A stretch of DNA of 64,000 bases. Source: Mycobacterium kansasii ATCC 12478 (GTDB lineage: Bacteria; Actinomycetota; Actinomycetes; Mycobacteriales; Mycobacteriaceae). Position numbers and translations under genes: made by a program. Shown one piece after another: positions 62,955-64,000 of the stretch (its first letter is position 1; every line of letters starts with the position of its first letter). The notes under the pieces were generated by a model. It searched no databases. It saw nothing but the letters and a program-made list of their open reading frames with translations, and had not been told where the DNA came from. The stretch lies in assembly GCF_000157895.3 (NCBI RefSeq), contig NC_022663.1:4278001-4342000 (forward strand), written 5' to 3'.

Positions 62955-63032
62955 CGGCAGGACTGAATCGAGGGACTGTTCACGGACCCATCCGGGCGGC
63001 CGTCCGTTCCGAATACTTGGGGGTGACAGGAG

Positions 63033-63806
63033 ATGGATGACATGGTCACGTCGCTTAGGGGGCTTGGCCCGCCCGGTGACAACGAGGGCTATGACCTGAC
63101 GACCGGTCACAACCACCCCTATGGAATGTGGGACGCCGCTTACGTATTGGGGTCGCTGTCGGCGACCGATCGCCGCGAATACGAAGAGCACATGAGCGGG
63201 TGTCCCGCCTGCCGCCAGGCCGTCGCCGAACTCTCCGGTGTGCCCGCATTGCTTTCGCAGCTGGCCCGCGACGAGGTGGCGGCGATGAACGAGTCCGGCC
63301 CCGCCGCGGGTGGTCCGCCGGCTGCGCCGCAGCTCTCGCCGCAGTTGTTGCCGTCGTTGCTGGCAACGGTGCGCTGGCGCCGTCGCCGCGCCCGGCTGAC
63401 GACGTGGGTAGCATCGGCCGCCGCAGCCGTGGTGTTGGGAATTGCTGTACTGGTTGGTGTCCAGGGCTATTCTGGATCACCGGAGCCGCCGGCCGTGTCG
63501 GCGCAGCCGATGGCACAGGTCGGGACCACCCTGCTGGCTTCGACGGTGTCGCTGCACCCCGAGCACTGGGGGACGTTCATCAACCTGCGGTGTGTTTGCC
63601 TGGCTCCGCCGGATGCGCACCACGACACGCTGGCGATGGTGGTGGTGGGTCGTGACGGCAGCCAAACCCGCCTGGCGACGTGGGTGGCCGAACCCGGCCA
63701 CACCGCGACACCGGCCGGCAGCATCTCGACGCCGGTTGATCGGATCGCCGCCGTGCAAGTGGTTTCCGCCGATACCGGCCAAGTGCTGCTGCAGCGTTCG
63801 CTCTGA
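63033..63806 (+). CDS. rslA: Zinc-associated anti-sigma factor RslA
   Basis: A 257-residue anti-sigma factor. The ZAS motif H53-x3-C57-x2-C60 (EEHMSGCPACRQ) binds zinc and senses redox state. One TM segment follows near residues 130-150 (WVASAAAAVVLGIAVLVGVQ), and the extracytoplasmic domain contains the CVCLAPPD pair of cysteines near 190. RslA binds and inhibits SigL, releasing it on oxidation. It lies in the sigL operon. Confidence 0.94.
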   Translation: MDDMVTSLRGLGPPGDNEGYDLTTGHNHPYGMWDAAYVLGSLSATDRREYEEHMSGCPACRQAVAELSGVPALLSQLARDEVAAMNESGPAAGGPPAAPQLSPQLLPSLLATVRWRRRRARLTTWVASAAAAVVLGIAVLVGVQGYSGSPEPPAVSAQPMAQVGTTLLASTVSLHPEHWGTFINLRCVCLAPPDAHHDTLAMVVVGRDGSQTRLATWVAEPGHTATPAGSISTPVDRIAAVQVVSADTGQVLLQRSL

Positions 63807-63816
63807 ATTCGCCCGG

Positions 63817-63844
63817 CCCGCGGTGAACTGAAGTTCGCCGCGGG
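63817..63844 (+). terminator. Hairpin after rslA
   Basis: CCCGCGG (63817-63823) pairs with CCGCGGG (63838-63844), and GAACT/AGTTC extend the stem inward. It starts 10 bp after the rslA stop and ends before the next gene. There is no T-run. Confidence 0.55.
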
Positions 63845-63857
63845 TCGTGTTACCGAC

Positions 63858-64000
63858 ATGCCCAGGAAGCACCGGGTGGTCGACCACATCGTGAACCACC
63901 TCGCGGCAATCGGAGTCGACCACGTCTTCGGTGTGGACGGAGCCAACATCGAAGATCTCTACGACGCCGCGCATTTCCACCCGTCGCTGTGCGCCATCCT
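63858..64000 (+). CDS. Thiamine diphosphate-dependent enzyme, N-terminal fragment
   Basis: An ATG at 63858 opens a frame that continues past the window end. The 47 visible residues, including VVDHIVNHLAAIGVDHVFGV, then DGANIEDLYDA, match the N-terminal pyrimidine-binding domain of the acetolactate synthase/benzoylformate decarboxylase family. In those enzymes a glutamate about 50 residues in activates the cofactor; it is not visible here. Substrate cannot be inferred. A gene of this type is not in the matching M. tuberculosis spot that I recall. Confidence 0.65.
   Translation, partial: MPRKHRVVDHIVNHLAAIGVDHVFGVDGANIEDLYDAAHFHPSLCAI

Overview
The window is high-GC actinobacterial DNA and almost certainly comes from a nontuberculous Mycobacterium. 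The gene order follows the M. tuberculosis Rv0673-Rv0737 interval nearly gene for gene: echA4 end, echA5, DUF3060 pair, rpsL-rpsG-fusA1-tuf, mycofactocin cluster, S10 operon, atsA, spc operon, sppA, fucA-serA2-xylB, secY-adk-mapA, sigL-rslA. Protein names rest on motifs and remembered family sequences; no database search was run.

Layout. 1-3.6 kb: end of an enoyl-CoA hydratase, a PaaX-like regulator, EchA5, two exported DUF3060 proteins and a TetR regulator. 3.6-9.2 kb: streptomycin operon (S12, S7, EF-G, EF-Tu) and a conserved membrane protein. 9.4-22.7 kb: mycofactocin locus, with the coupled dehydrogenase and reductase on one side, mftR and DUF2332 on the minus strand, and mftA-B-C-D-E-F-G on the plus strand. 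22.7-25.6 kb: an accessory MFS exporter, its divergent TetR regulator and a hypothetical gene. 26-31.6 kb: S10 operon. 32-38.1 kb: arylsulfatase, a lipoprotein, the formylglycine-generating enzyme and two tandem DUF4436 membrane proteins. 38.5-42.7 kb: spc operon. 42.7-59.5 kb: accessory and metabolic region with an LLM oxidoreductase, SppA, five methyltransferases, an SDR-MDR pair, sugar genes and a P450 cluster. 59.7-64 kb: secY-adk-mapA, sigL-rslA and the start of a thiamine-diphosphate enzyme.

The most interesting content is a compact minus-strand cassette at 11.5-14.5 kb, inserted inside the mycofactocin locus. It holds two nearly identical 30-residue peptide genes that are too short for ordinary gene calling, a YcaO cyclodehydratase, and a Gfo/Idh-type reductase that resembles the siderophore thiazolinyl-imide reductases (PchG/Irp3). 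Both peptides have one invariant cysteine in a short C-terminal core (SxxCFA[LI]D). A perfect 17-bp stem-loop separates the second peptide gene from the YcaO gene. The natural reading is an undescribed RiPP pathway in which YcaO turns the cysteine into a thiazoline and the reductase makes a thiazolidine. This is inference from gene content.

A second candidate RiPP locus lies at 55.8-58.5 kb: a 54-residue peptide ending in W-L-C-P, an M29-like metallopeptidase, and a divergent P450 that lacks the usual I-helix acid/alcohol pair. With mycofactocin, the window may therefore hold three peptide-derived natural-product systems. Also notable are the absence of mmpS5-mmpL5 next to echA5, clear operators for two TetR regulators, a KstR-like site before the mycofactocin-coupled dehydrogenase, and a SigL autoregulatory promoter.
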